Positions 1 to 5,062 of a stretch of 5,062 nucleotides of DNA are shown one piece after another. Below the pieces are notes generated by a model. That model was not told the origin of the DNA, searched no databases, and saw nothing but the letters and a program-made list of their open reading frames with translations. Both the position numbers and the translations under genes were made by a program. Within the stretch, counting starts at the first letter, position 1; every line of letters begins with the position of its first letter. The DNA is from an uncultured Alphaproteobacteria bacterium (GTDB lineage Bacteria > Pseudomonadota > Alphaproteobacteria > Rhizobiales > Hyphomicrobiaceae), in the NCBI GenBank assembly GCA_937950105.1, contig CALFEM010000570.1:1-5062 (forward strand), in the 5' to 3' direction.

Positions 1-703
1 CAGGCCGCCGGCGAAAGTCGCCGCCGCGCCAGCCGCGCCAGCCGCGCCGTCCGTGCAGCCGTCGGCAAAAGCTCCGGCCGCACCGCCCGCCGCACCGTGG
101 CGCACCGAAACGGACCGCGCCGCCGACGTAGCTCCGGATCGCACGGCCGACCTCGCGCCGCCGTCCGGGGCGTCCGGCGTGCGCGACGATCTCCCCTCGC
201 TCGCGGCGACCGACACGCCCGACGGCTACACCATCGACGAGGTGCAGGCCGCGACGCGCGGCTTCTTCGGCACCATCTCGACCGGCCTCGGCAGCGTCAT
301 CGAATATGCTTTTTCGCGCTATGGCCGCCCGGCCGGATACGTGCTCGGCACCGAGGGCGGCGGCGCCTTCCTCGCCGGCGTGCGTTACGGCAAGGGCGAG
401 CTGTTCACGCGCTCGGGCGAGCGCCGCCCGGTGTACTGGCACGGGCCATCGCTCGGCTATGACTTCGGCGCCGAAGGCTCGCGCACGCTGTTCCTGATCT
501 ACCACCTCGCCGATGCCGAGCAGTTGTTCCGCTCGTTCGCCGGCGTCGATGGCTCGGCGTATCTGGTCGGCGGCGTCGGCCTCACCGTCCTCAAGGGCGG
601 CCCCGTGCTGATGGCGCCGATCCGTACCGGCGTCGGCCTGCGCCTCGGCGCCAACGTCGGCTACGTGCGCTTCACCCCGCGCGCCACCTGGAACCCGTTC
701 TGA
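1..703 (+). CDS. eipA: DUF1134 / EipA-like periplasmic envelope protein (5' partial)
   Basis: The frame is open from the left edge (first full codon at 2), so the start codon and presumed signal peptide lie outside the window. GTG at 53 is only an internal Val in an Ala/Pro-rich stretch, not a convincing start. The visible protein has a low-complexity Ala/Pro/Asp-rich linker up to about position 220. The DUF1134 core follows, with recognisable blocks YTIDEVQAATRGFFG, GYVLGTEGGGAFLAGVRYG, WHGPSLGYDFG, GSAYLVGGVGLTVLKGGP and the C-terminal TWNPF, ending at TGA 701-703. Known for the family: Brucella EipA is a secreted periplasmic protein with a small SH3-like fold, needed for envelope integrity; no enzymatic activity is established. 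Inferred here: the same envelope role. The symbol is given by family membership, so orthology is not proven. The long Ala/Pro linker appears longer than needed for a simple secreted DUF1134 protein. The gene converges on the transpeptidase gene. Confidence 0.9.
   Translation, partial: RPPAKVAAAPAAPAAPSVQPSAKAPAAPPAAPWRTETDRAADVAPDRTADLAPPSGASGVRDDLPSLAATDTPDGYTIDEVQAATRGFFGTISTGLGSVIEYAFSRYGRPAGYVLGTEGGGAFLAGVRYGKGELFTRSGERRPVYWHGPSLGYDFGAEGSRTLFLIYHLADAEQLFRSFAGVDGSAYLVGGVGLTVLKGGPVLMAPIRTGVGLRLGANVGYVRFTPRATWNPF
23..49 (+). repeat. 9-bp tandem repeat, three copies, in the Ala/Pro linker
   Basis: Three head-to-tail copies of GCCGCGCCA are seen (the last copy ends in G), each encoding Ala-Ala-Pro in the DUF1134 gene. 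The repeat is in frame, so copy-number changes by slippage would lengthen or shorten the linker without breaking the gene. It may continue left of the window. Confidence 0.85.
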
Positions 704-753
704 TCCATCTCGTGCGTCGAAGCGCTGCACACGAGCGGCACGAACAGATGAAC

Positions 754-781
754 AAAAAAGGGGAGGCGCGCGGCCTCCCCT
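754..781 (-). terminator. Rho-independent terminator of the L,D-transpeptidase gene
   Basis: A perfect GC-rich stem pairs GGGGAGGC (760-767) with GCCTCCCC (773-780) around a 5-base loop. An A-U pair (759/781) extends it. Read on the - strand the stem is followed directly by six T residues (759-754), the classical intrinsic terminator layout, about 30 bases after the transpeptidase stop codon. On the + strand the stem is followed only by TCTCTCGC, so it would be a weak terminator at best for the convergent DUF1134 gene, which ends about 55 bases before it. Confidence 0.88.
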
Positions 782-810
782 CTCTCGCATCAGCCCTCTG
801 TGGGCGATCA

Positions 811-1704
811 TCAGTAGTTGGCGGAATAGCCGCCGGAGTAGGAATTCTTGCGCCAGTACTGCTTGGCGGCCTGCGGGCCGACGTACATGTACGGCTGGCC
901 GTTGCGATAGACGACCTTGGGCGGCGCGGCGCGGCGCGGGCCACTTGCCGAGCCGTAGCTGCGGCGCGGCTTGGTCACGACCGGCTCGCTGTCATAATCC
1001 CAGAAGTTGCCCGTATACTTCGGCGCGCTCGGCTTGCGGGCGATCTTCGGCGCGCTGTCGCGAGCGGTGCCGTGCAGCGAGATCTGGGTCTGCCCGCGGC
1101 CGTGACGATTGACCATGTTGAAGAGCGTCTTGGCGTTGCCCGGCGACAGGCGCACGCAGCCGTGCGAGGCCGGGCGGCCGAGCATGCCGGTCGCGTAGGT
1201 GCCGTGGATGGCGAAGCCGCCGGTGAAGAACACCGCGTGCGGCATCGGCGCGTTATCGTACTTGCGCGAATAGTGCATTTTCGACATCCACGTCGGCCGG
1301 TAGGTGCCGTTCGGCGTGCGATAGCCTGAGCGGCCCGACGAGATCGGCCACGAGTGCACCGTCTGCCCGTTCTCGCTGACGGTCATGCGCTGCTTGGTGA
1401 GATCGATGCTGACGCGCAGCGTCGTTGCCGGCGGCACCGGCTTGGCCGCGATGGCTTCGGTCGCCTTGGCATCACCAGCGGCGGCCACCTTCGTAGAGGG
1501 TTCCGATGCGGCGGCCGTTGCTTCGGGAGCCGCCGTCGAACTCGCAGCCGTCGGAGCGGGCGCCGCATTGAGCACCGCAGGTGCCGCCGCCTTGGTCTCG
1601 GCTGGCGCGCTTGCAGTATCGGCAGGGGTGGCGTGGGCCGTGGCGGCCGTCAGGCTCGTCGTGAGTGCGAGCGCCGCGGCGCCGGCAATCCAGGAACGCA
1701 TCAT
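811..1704 (-). CDS. Secreted L,D-transpeptidase (YkuD domain)
   Basis: A 297-residue protein that should form or remodel 3-3 peptidoglycan cross-links, or attach proteins to peptidoglycan, in the periplasm. Residues 1-25 form a signal peptide with a hydrophobic core and an Ala-His-Ala cleavage site. About residues 26-93 are a disordered linker of which roughly 40% is Ala. The YkuD domain spans about 95-210 and carries the hallmark FAIHGT (His167) and SHGCVRL with the nucleophile Cys183, so it should be active. Residues 211-297 are a basic, Tyr- and Pro-rich tail containing NGQPYMYVGPQAAKQYW and ending in GGYSANY; I know no function for it. The ATG at 1704 is chosen because GGAGA lies 8 bases upstream; ATG at 1701 is a near-equal alternative, while TTG at 1707 is too close to the ribosome binding site and unlikely. 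The photolyase lies 187 bp upstream, so a separate promoter is expected. The exact LDT subclass and substrate (muropeptide or outer-membrane protein) cannot be told from sequence alone. Confidence 0.94.
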   Translation of the reverse strand: MMRSWIAGAAALALTTSLTAATAHATPADTASAPAETKAAAPAVLNAAPAPTAASSTAAPEATAAASEPSTKVAAAGDAKATEAIAAKPVPPATTLRVSIDLTKQRMTVSENGQTVHSWPISSGRSGYRTPNGTYRPTWMSKMHYSRKYDNAPMPHAVFFTGGFAIHGTYATGMLGRPASHGCVRLSPGNAKTLFNMVNRHGRGQTQISLHGTARDSAPKIARKPSAPKYTGNFWDYDSEPVVTKPRRSYGSASGPRRAAPPKVVYRNGQPYMYVGPQAAKQYWRKNSYSGGYSANY

Positions 1705-1712
1705 CAATCAAA

Positions 1713-1717
1713 TCTCC
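1713..1717 (-). promoter_or_regulatory. Shine-Dalgarno site of the L,D-transpeptidase gene
   Basis: GGAGA on the - strand lies 8 bases before ATG 1704. This spacing decides between the three consecutive possible starts (TTG 1707, ATG 1704, ATG 1701) in favour of 1704. Confidence 0.7.
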
Positions 1718-1735
1718 AACGCATTACGGGGAAAA

Positions 1736-1755
1736 CTGGTGCGACCAGCTATAGC
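1736..1755 (-). promoter_or_regulatory. Overlapping inverted repeats with a possible -10 box before the transpeptidase gene
   Basis: The perfect inverted repeat CTGGT-GCG-ACCAG (1736-1748) abuts the 8-bp palindrome GCTATAGC (1748-1755). On the - strand TATAGC (1753-1748) could serve as a -10 element, which would place the transcription start inside the CTGGT/ACCAG repeat about 37 bases before the ATG, a typical operator position. No good -35 box lies 16-18 bases upstream, so constitutive promoter strength would be low, or the element could instead be a small hairpin in a longer 5' leader. Both readings are inferences. Confidence 0.35.
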
Positions 1756-1795
1756 GGGCGAACTGATGCCGTTTGCTTAACGCGCAGCATCCCGA

Positions 1796-1823
1796 AGCAT
1801 GAGAATTTTTGCGCCCGTCCCAA
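1796..1823 (-). promoter_or_regulatory. Alternative weak promoter candidate for the transpeptidase gene
   Basis: On the - strand TTGGGA (1823-1818) and CATGCT (1801-1796) are 16 bases apart and loosely fit a housekeeping -35/-10 pair. The region is more AT-rich than its surroundings. It would give a leader of about 85 bases containing the CTGGT/ACCAG hairpin. The match is poor at the -10 position, so this is only a candidate. Confidence 0.2.
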
Positions 1824-1844
1824 GGGTTTCTTTACCTCGGCTCA

Positions 1845-1857
1845 GTCTGGCCCAGAC
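1845..1857. repeat. 13-bp inverted repeat in the photolyase-transpeptidase gap
   Basis: GTCTGG-C-CCAGAC is a perfect palindrome with a single central base, about 35 bases beyond the photolyase stop codon. It has no T-run next to it on either strand, so it is not a convincing terminator for the photolyase. It could be a protein-binding site or chance. Confidence 0.4.
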
Positions 1858-1891
1858 GTCCCTCTACGGCAATCCGCGATTAATTCCGCAG

Positions 1892-3334
1892 TCAGCTTTT
1901 CAGCCCCTTGAAGGCATCGAGGGCACAGTCGCGCGCAACCGCGTGGTCGACGATCGGGGCCGGATACGCCGCCGTCGCGCGCATGCCACACGCAGAAGTT
2001 GCGCCGAGGTCGTGCGGACGATGCGCCGCGGCTCCCTCGATCCCGGCCAGTTCATCCACCCAGCGGCGCACGTATCCGCCCTCGGGATCGAACTTCTCGC
2101 CCTGCGTGGTCGGATTGAAGATGCGAAAATAGGGAGCCGCGTCGGCGCCGGAGCCCGCCACCCACTGCCAGCTCGCGGCATTGTTGGCGAGATCGGCATC
2201 GACGAGCGTGTCCCAGAACCAGGCCTCGCCCTCCTGCCACGGGATCAGCAGGTCCTTGACGAGGAACGAGGCGACGATCATGCGCACGCGGTTGTGCATC
2301 CAGCCCGTCCTCCAGAGCTCGCGCATGCCCGCATCGACGATCGGGTAGCCGGTCCGGCCCTTCTGCCACCGCGTCAGCATGGCCGTGTCGGCGCGCCACG
2401 GGAACTTCGCGAACTCGGGCCGGAACGGCGCCTCGGGCAGGGTCGGGAAGTGAAACAGCAGGTGCGAGGAGAACTCACGCCAGACCAGTTCTTTCAGGAA
2501 CGTCTCGAGGCCGCCGTCGCGGCTGCCGCCGATGCCGGCATCGCGCTCACTTGCCACGCGCCACCAGATGAGACGCGGCGAAATCTCGCCGTGCGCGAGA
2601 TGTGGTGACAGCCGCGACGTGCCCTCGACATCAGGCCGGTTGCGCATCTCCGTGTACTCGGTGGCGGCTTGCGCGGTGAATGTATCGAGGCGATCGAGCG
2701 CCCCCGCTTCCCCGGGCGACCATACCGGCACGAAACCCTTCGCCCAGTCAGGCCGCGTCGGCAGCAGCTTCCACGCGGCGAGCTTGTCCGACTTCTTCCA
2801 GGTCTTCGGCGCCGGCAACGCTTTCGGTCGCGGCAATGGCTTCTCCAGACGGATGGTCGAGGACAGCGCCCGCCAGAACGGCGTGTAGACCTTGTAGGGC
2901 TCGCCGGTCTTGGTCTTGATCGTCTCCGGCTCCATGAGGAGCCAGCCCGGGTAGCGTTTGAGCTCGATGCCGGCGGCCGCGAGGCGCGTGCGCACAGCCC
3001 CCTCCTGCGCGATCGCCCAAGGCTCGTAGCGGCGCGAGCAGACCACCAGATCGGCGCCCGTCTCGCGCGCTATCCCTGCGAGTTGGGTCGCGGCGTTGCC
3101 GCGGCGCAGGATGAGCCGGCCGCCGAGCTTCTCGATATCCGCCGCCAGCGCCTCGAGGCTGTGATGCAACCACCAACGCGACGCGCCGCCCGGCGCCCAG
3201 CGTCCGGCTGCCGTCTCGTCGAGGATGTAGACCGGGATCACCGCACCGCCGCGCCTCATGGCCGCGCCCAGCGGCGCATGATCTGCGAGCCTCAGATCGG
3301 TACGGAACCAGACAAGCGTCGCCGGCGCAGTCAT
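1892..3334 (-). CDS. phrB: Deoxyribodipyrimidine photolyase (class I-type, CPD)
   Basis: A full-length 480-residue flavoenzyme that uses blue/near-UV light to split cyclobutane pyrimidine dimers in DNA. The N-terminal alpha/beta antenna domain (about 5-165) opens with LVWFRTDLRLADHAPL. The helical FAD domain (about 275-475) carries ELVWREF (Glu282, Trp285), GYPIVDAGMRELWRTGWMHN (Asn348), the flavin-contacting Asp379 and Asn385 in VDADLANNAASWQW, and DAAPYFRIFNPTTQGEKFD. By motif alignment with E. coli PhrB, all three electron-transfer tryptophans (306/359/382 there) are present as Trp313, Trp366 and Trp389. The Asn in the Asn378 position argues for a photolyase rather than a plant-type cryptochrome. 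Residues matching the E. coli folate contacts are not conserved (Tyr-Glu is followed by Pro-Trp-Ala at 105-107), so the antenna cofactor is uncertain. ATG 3334 is fixed as the limit by an in-frame TGA directly before it; only a weak GAAAG ribosome site (3343-3347) is seen. A class III CPD photolyase is the main alternative. Confidence 0.95.
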   Translation of the reverse strand: MTAPATLVWFRTDLRLADHAPLGAAMRRGGAVIPVYILDETAAGRWAPGGASRWWLHHSLEALAADIEKLGGRLILRRGNAATQLAGIARETGADLVVCSRRYEPWAIAQEGAVRTRLAAAGIELKRYPGWLLMEPETIKTKTGEPYKVYTPFWRALSSTIRLEKPLPRPKALPAPKTWKKSDKLAAWKLLPTRPDWAKGFVPVWSPGEAGALDRLDTFTAQAATEYTEMRNRPDVEGTSRLSPHLAHGEISPRLIWWRVASERDAGIGGSRDGGLETFLKELVWREFSSHLLFHFPTLPEAPFRPEFAKFPWRADTAMLTRWQKGRTGYPIVDAGMRELWRTGWMHNRVRMIVASFLVKDLLIPWQEGEAWFWDTLVDADLANNAASWQWVAGSGADAAPYFRIFNPTTQGEKFDPEGGYVRRWVDELAGIEGAAAHRPHDLGATSACGMRATAAYPAPIVDHAVARDCALDAFKGLKS

Positions 3335-3387
3335 TCAGAGAGCTTTCGAGGCTGGATATGGAAGCGGGCAGAGAAGCATAAGCGGAG

Positions 3388-3402
3388 GCGGCGCAGCGCC
3401 GC
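3388..3402 (-). terminator. GC hairpin between the TPR gene and photolyase, weak terminator candidate
   Basis: GCGGCGC-A-GCGCCGC is a perfect 15-bp palindrome (6-bp stem, 3-base loop) about 65 bases after the TPR stop codon. On the - strand it is followed by a pyrimidine-rich stretch but no uninterrupted T-run, so termination would be inefficient or Rho-dependent. A second, looser GC inverted repeat (GCCGG/CCGGC, 3420-3434) lies just before it. The remaining roughly 50 bases up to the photolyase ATG must hold any photolyase promoter; I see no good -35/-10 pair there. Confidence 0.4.
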
Positions 3403-3458
3403 ACGACGCCTGCATGCCAGCCGGTACGGCCGGCGACCGTCCGCGGATCGCGCCGGGC

Positions 3459-3474
3459 TCAGTTGATCAGTTGA
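3459..3474. repeat. 8-bp tandem duplication spanning the TPR gene stop codon
   Basis: TCAGTTGA occurs twice head to tail on the + strand (TCAACTGA twice on the - strand). The stop codon of the TPR gene (3467-3469) lies in the first copy as read on the - strand. Removing one copy would leave the same stop codon and the same final Asn, so the duplication is neutral for the protein. It looks like a small slippage event. Confidence 0.8.
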
Positions 3475-5062
3475 ACAGCAGGTCGAACAGGGTCTTCGGC
3501 TTGCGACGCTGTTGCGGTTGCGGCCTATACTCGCGGCGCGGCGCCGGCGCATACATCTGCTGGTCGAAGCTCTGCAACTGCTCGTCCCCGGCGCTGGTGT
3601 AACGGCGCGGGCCGCTGCGCGTCGCATAGGACGGGTCGCGCCGCGCGCCAGTGCCGCGCAGGATCAATTCGTCGGTGACGCCATCGACGGCAGCCACGCT
3701 GACGCGGTCCTCGCCCCAAGTCCACGCCGCGACTTTCGCCCCTTGCCGATGCGGCTCGATGGCGACGACGGTATTGGAGGCGAGGTTCAACACGGCGGCG
3801 AGTTCGGTTTCCTCCGGCCCAGTCGGGCCTTCAACCTTGCCGCCGGAGAACGTCAGCACCGCGATGCCGCGCAGCGGCGGCTCGCGCTCCTCGAACGAGA
3901 TCAGGCGCGGCTCACCCGGCCCCATCAGCTCGAGCGGCACGCTCAAGCGGCGGAACTGCGGATGGGTCGCGAAGTAGCGGTTGCCGCGCATCACGACCTG
4001 CCACTTGCCGAGGCCAAGCCCCGGCACCGGCTTTTCATCGGCCGCGCCGGTGTCGCCGTCGAGCCGTTCGAGCGCATCGCTGGCGAGCTTGAACGACGGA
4101 TCGAGGAACAGCGCGCGGCGCAGGCTCGCGACCGCTTCCTCCTTCTGCCCCATCGCTTCGTCGATTTCGGCCTTGGCCCACAGGACCTCTGGCGCATCGG
4201 CGGCGATCTTCTCGGCGGTCGCGACGTCCTTGGCACCGACGTCGGCCTGGCCCTGCTCCTTGTAGACGAACGCGCGATAGGCGAAGGCGCGGGGCGAGCG
4301 TCCGTCGAGCTCGATGGCGCGGGCGAGATCGGCGAGCGCTTCGTCGTTCTTGCCGTCGCGCGCATGCGCCAACCCGCGCTCTGCGTAATAGCCGGCGGCG
4401 CCCGGCTTCAGCTCGATCGCGCGCGAGAGGTCCTTGATCGCCGCCTGCTGATTGTCGGAGGCGAGGTAGGCGCGGCCGCGCAGCTCGTAGAGATCGGGGT
4501 TGTTGATGTCGAACGCCACGGCGCGTGACAGATCCTCGATCGCTTCCTCGAAATGACCGACGGCGATCTTGGCTTCGGCACGATGCCGGTAGCCGGCGGC
4601 GAAGCTGCCGTCGGCCGTCACGGCGCGCGAGAAGTCGCGGATCGCCGCATGCGGGCGGCCGAGCTGCAGGTGGGCAAAACCGCGCCCGCTGAGCGGCGCC
4701 GCCGCAGCCGGCAGCAGGCTCACGGCCTGCGTGTAGTCGCGGATGGCGGCCTGGAACTCGCCGCCCTTCATCAGCGCACCGGCGCGGTTGTTGTAAGCCG
4801 CCGCATAGCCGGGCGCGAGCACCAGTGCGCGGTCGAAATCCTTGACCGCTTCCTTCACCTGTCCGACCGCGAGCAGCAGATTGCCGCGATTGTTGTAGAT
4901 CGCCGCGTACTCGGGGAAGAGCTGGGCAGCCTTGTTGAAGTCTTCGAACGCCAGCTTGGTCTGTCCGCGCCGCGCATAGGCGACGGCGCGATCGTTGAGC
5001 ACCATGGCGCGGCGATCGTTCGGCAGGTTGACGTCGTCGAGCGCCGCCGAGAACAGAGCGAT
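3467..5062 (-). CDS. TPR-repeat protein with uncharacterised C-terminal domain (5' partial)
   Basis: The frame stays open to the right edge: the 19 codons before the Met at 5005 still read as TPR-compatible protein (ALFSAALDDVNLPNDRRA), so the start lies outside the window and 5005 is internal. From that Met (residue 1), nine tetratricopeptide repeats run in an unbroken 34-residue register to about residue 305, with units of the form YNNRGNLLLAVGQ...EAVKDFDRALVLAPGY. Such arrays form a superhelical groove that binds protein partners. Residues about 330-450 form a separate, apparently beta-rich region starting GKWQVVMRGNRYFATHPQF and including LNLASNTVVAIEPHR and AAWTWGEDRVSV; I do not recognise a named family. 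Residues 451-512 are a basic Pro/Gln/Tyr/Arg-rich tail ending KPKTLFDLLFN. Location is unknown because any signal peptide is off-window. Rhizobial envelope TPR proteins of the TtpA/RL0936 kind are a possible comparison, not an assignment. The photolyase follows 132 bp downstream. Confidence 0.88.
   Translation of the reverse strand: MALFSAALDDVNLPNDRRAMVLNDRAVAYARRGQTKLAFEDFNKAAQLFPEYAAIYNNRGNLLLAVGQVKEAVKDFDRALVLAPGYAAAYNNRAGALMKGGEFQAAIRDYTQAVSLLPAAAAPLSGRGFAHLQLGRPHAAIRDFSRAVTADGSFAAGYRHRAEAKIAVGHFEEAIEDLSRAVAFDINNPDLYELRGRAYLASDNQQAAIKDLSRAIELKPGAAGYYAERGLAHARDGKNDEALADLARAIELDGRSPRAFAYRAFVYKEQGQADVGAKDVATAEKIAADAPEVLWAKAEIDEAMGQKEEAVASLRRALFLDPSFKLASDALERLDGDTGAADEKPVPGLGLGKWQVVMRGNRYFATHPQFRRLSVPLELMGPGEPRLISFEEREPPLRGIAVLTFSGGKVEGPTGPEETELAAVLNLASNTVVAIEPHRQGAKVAAWTWGEDRVSVAAVDGVTDELILRGTGARRDPSYATRSGPRRYTSAGDEQLQSFDQQMYAPAPRREYRPQPQQRRKPKTLFDLLFN
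4091..5008 (-). repeat. Nine tandem TPR units, 34 codons (102 bp) each
   Basis: Unit boundaries fall every 34 residues with no insertion or deletion, each unit ending in a Pro-, Asp- or Gly-containing turn (for example LFPEY, LAPGY, LKPGA, LDPSF). Conserved positions include Arg/Gly-Arg near residue 7-8, Ala20 and an Asp/Arg-Ala pair in helix B (AIRDFSRAV, AIKDLSRAI, ALADLARAI). The eighth unit (PRAFAYRAF to KIAADA) is the most diverged. The array probably continues beyond the window. Confidence 0.9.

Noticed and set aside
712..1329. 205-codon open frame on the + strand after the DUF1134 gene
   Set aside because: It runs through the terminator and then antisense to the YkuD domain; the translation is low-complexity Arg/Ala/Val with no family signature.
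1705..1707. TTG at 1707 as start of the L,D-transpeptidase
   Set aside because: It adds only one residue and leaves just 5 bases after the GGAGA site, while ATG 1704 has a normal spacing of 8 bases.
1777..1781. TTAAC as a CtrA half-site upstream of the transpeptidase
   Set aside because: The partner TTAA seven bases away is missing; a lone 5-bp match is expected by chance.
2748..3404. 218-codon - strand open frame starting upstream of the photolyase
   Set aside because: It overlaps the photolyase in another frame, with no domain signal; the photolyase frame explains the conservation.
1799..3466. Two long + strand open frames (about 269 and 265 codons) opposite the photolyase
   Set aside because: Both are antisense to a clearly conserved photolyase and show the Arg/Ala/Pro-rich composition typical of shadow frames in GC-rich DNA.
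3463..3468. TGATCA as a sigma-E/ChrR-type (TGATCC) -35 box for the photolyase
   Set aside because: No TAAGA-like -10 element lies at the required spacing, and the match sits on the TPR stop-codon duplication.
3467..3493. Terminal KTLFDLLFN as a beta-clamp binding motif
   Set aside because: It lacks the leading Gln of the QLxLF-type motif, and nothing else in the protein suggests a replication role.
3512..4528. 338-codon open frame on the + strand
   Set aside because: It lies wholly antisense to the TPR gene. High-GC codon use and the repeated TPR units suppress stop codons on the opposite strand. The product is Arg/Ala-rich with no recognisable domain.
5003..5005. ATG at 5005 as start of the TPR gene
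   Set aside because: The frame continues open with TPR-like sequence to the window edge, and a start here would cut into a repeat unit.

Overview
This is a high-GC window with long spurious open frames on the non-coding strands. It looks like chromosomal DNA from an alphaproteobacterium, most likely of the Rhizobiales/Hyphomicrobiales. The main pointer is a DUF1134 (EipA-type) protein, a family largely confined to Alphaproteobacteria. The L,D-transpeptidase with a long Ala-rich linker and the TPR protein fit that placement. The taxon is inferred from gene content, not from a marker gene.

Layout: the + strand holds the 3' part of a DUF1134/EipA-like envelope gene (1-703, 5' end outside the window). 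It converges on three genes that all read on the - strand. From right to left in transcription order these are a large TPR-repeat gene whose 5' end lies beyond the right edge (3467-5062), a complete class I-type DNA photolyase (1892-3334) and a complete secreted L,D-transpeptidase (811-1704). A strong intrinsic terminator (754-781) sits between the convergent ends and is oriented for the transpeptidase. The gaps between the - strand genes are 132 bp and 187 bp, so each probably has its own promoter, although read-through is possible. There is no gene-free stretch over 300 bp.

How the genes relate: the DUF1134 protein and the transpeptidase both act in the periplasm on the cell envelope. The TPR protein may also be an envelope factor, by possible analogy with TtpA/RL0936 of Rhizobiales, but its N-terminus (and any signal peptide) is not visible. 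The photolyase is a stand-alone light-driven DNA-repair enzyme with no clear functional tie to its neighbours.

I see no mobile element, CRISPR array, tRNA/rRNA, toxin-antitoxin or phage-defence system. The least explained element is the C-terminal part of the TPR protein, roughly 120 residues of apparently beta-rich domain plus a basic Pro/Gln/Tyr-rich tail, which I cannot assign to a named family. Otherwise this looks like ordinary core-type chromosome, and I do not claim a new system.
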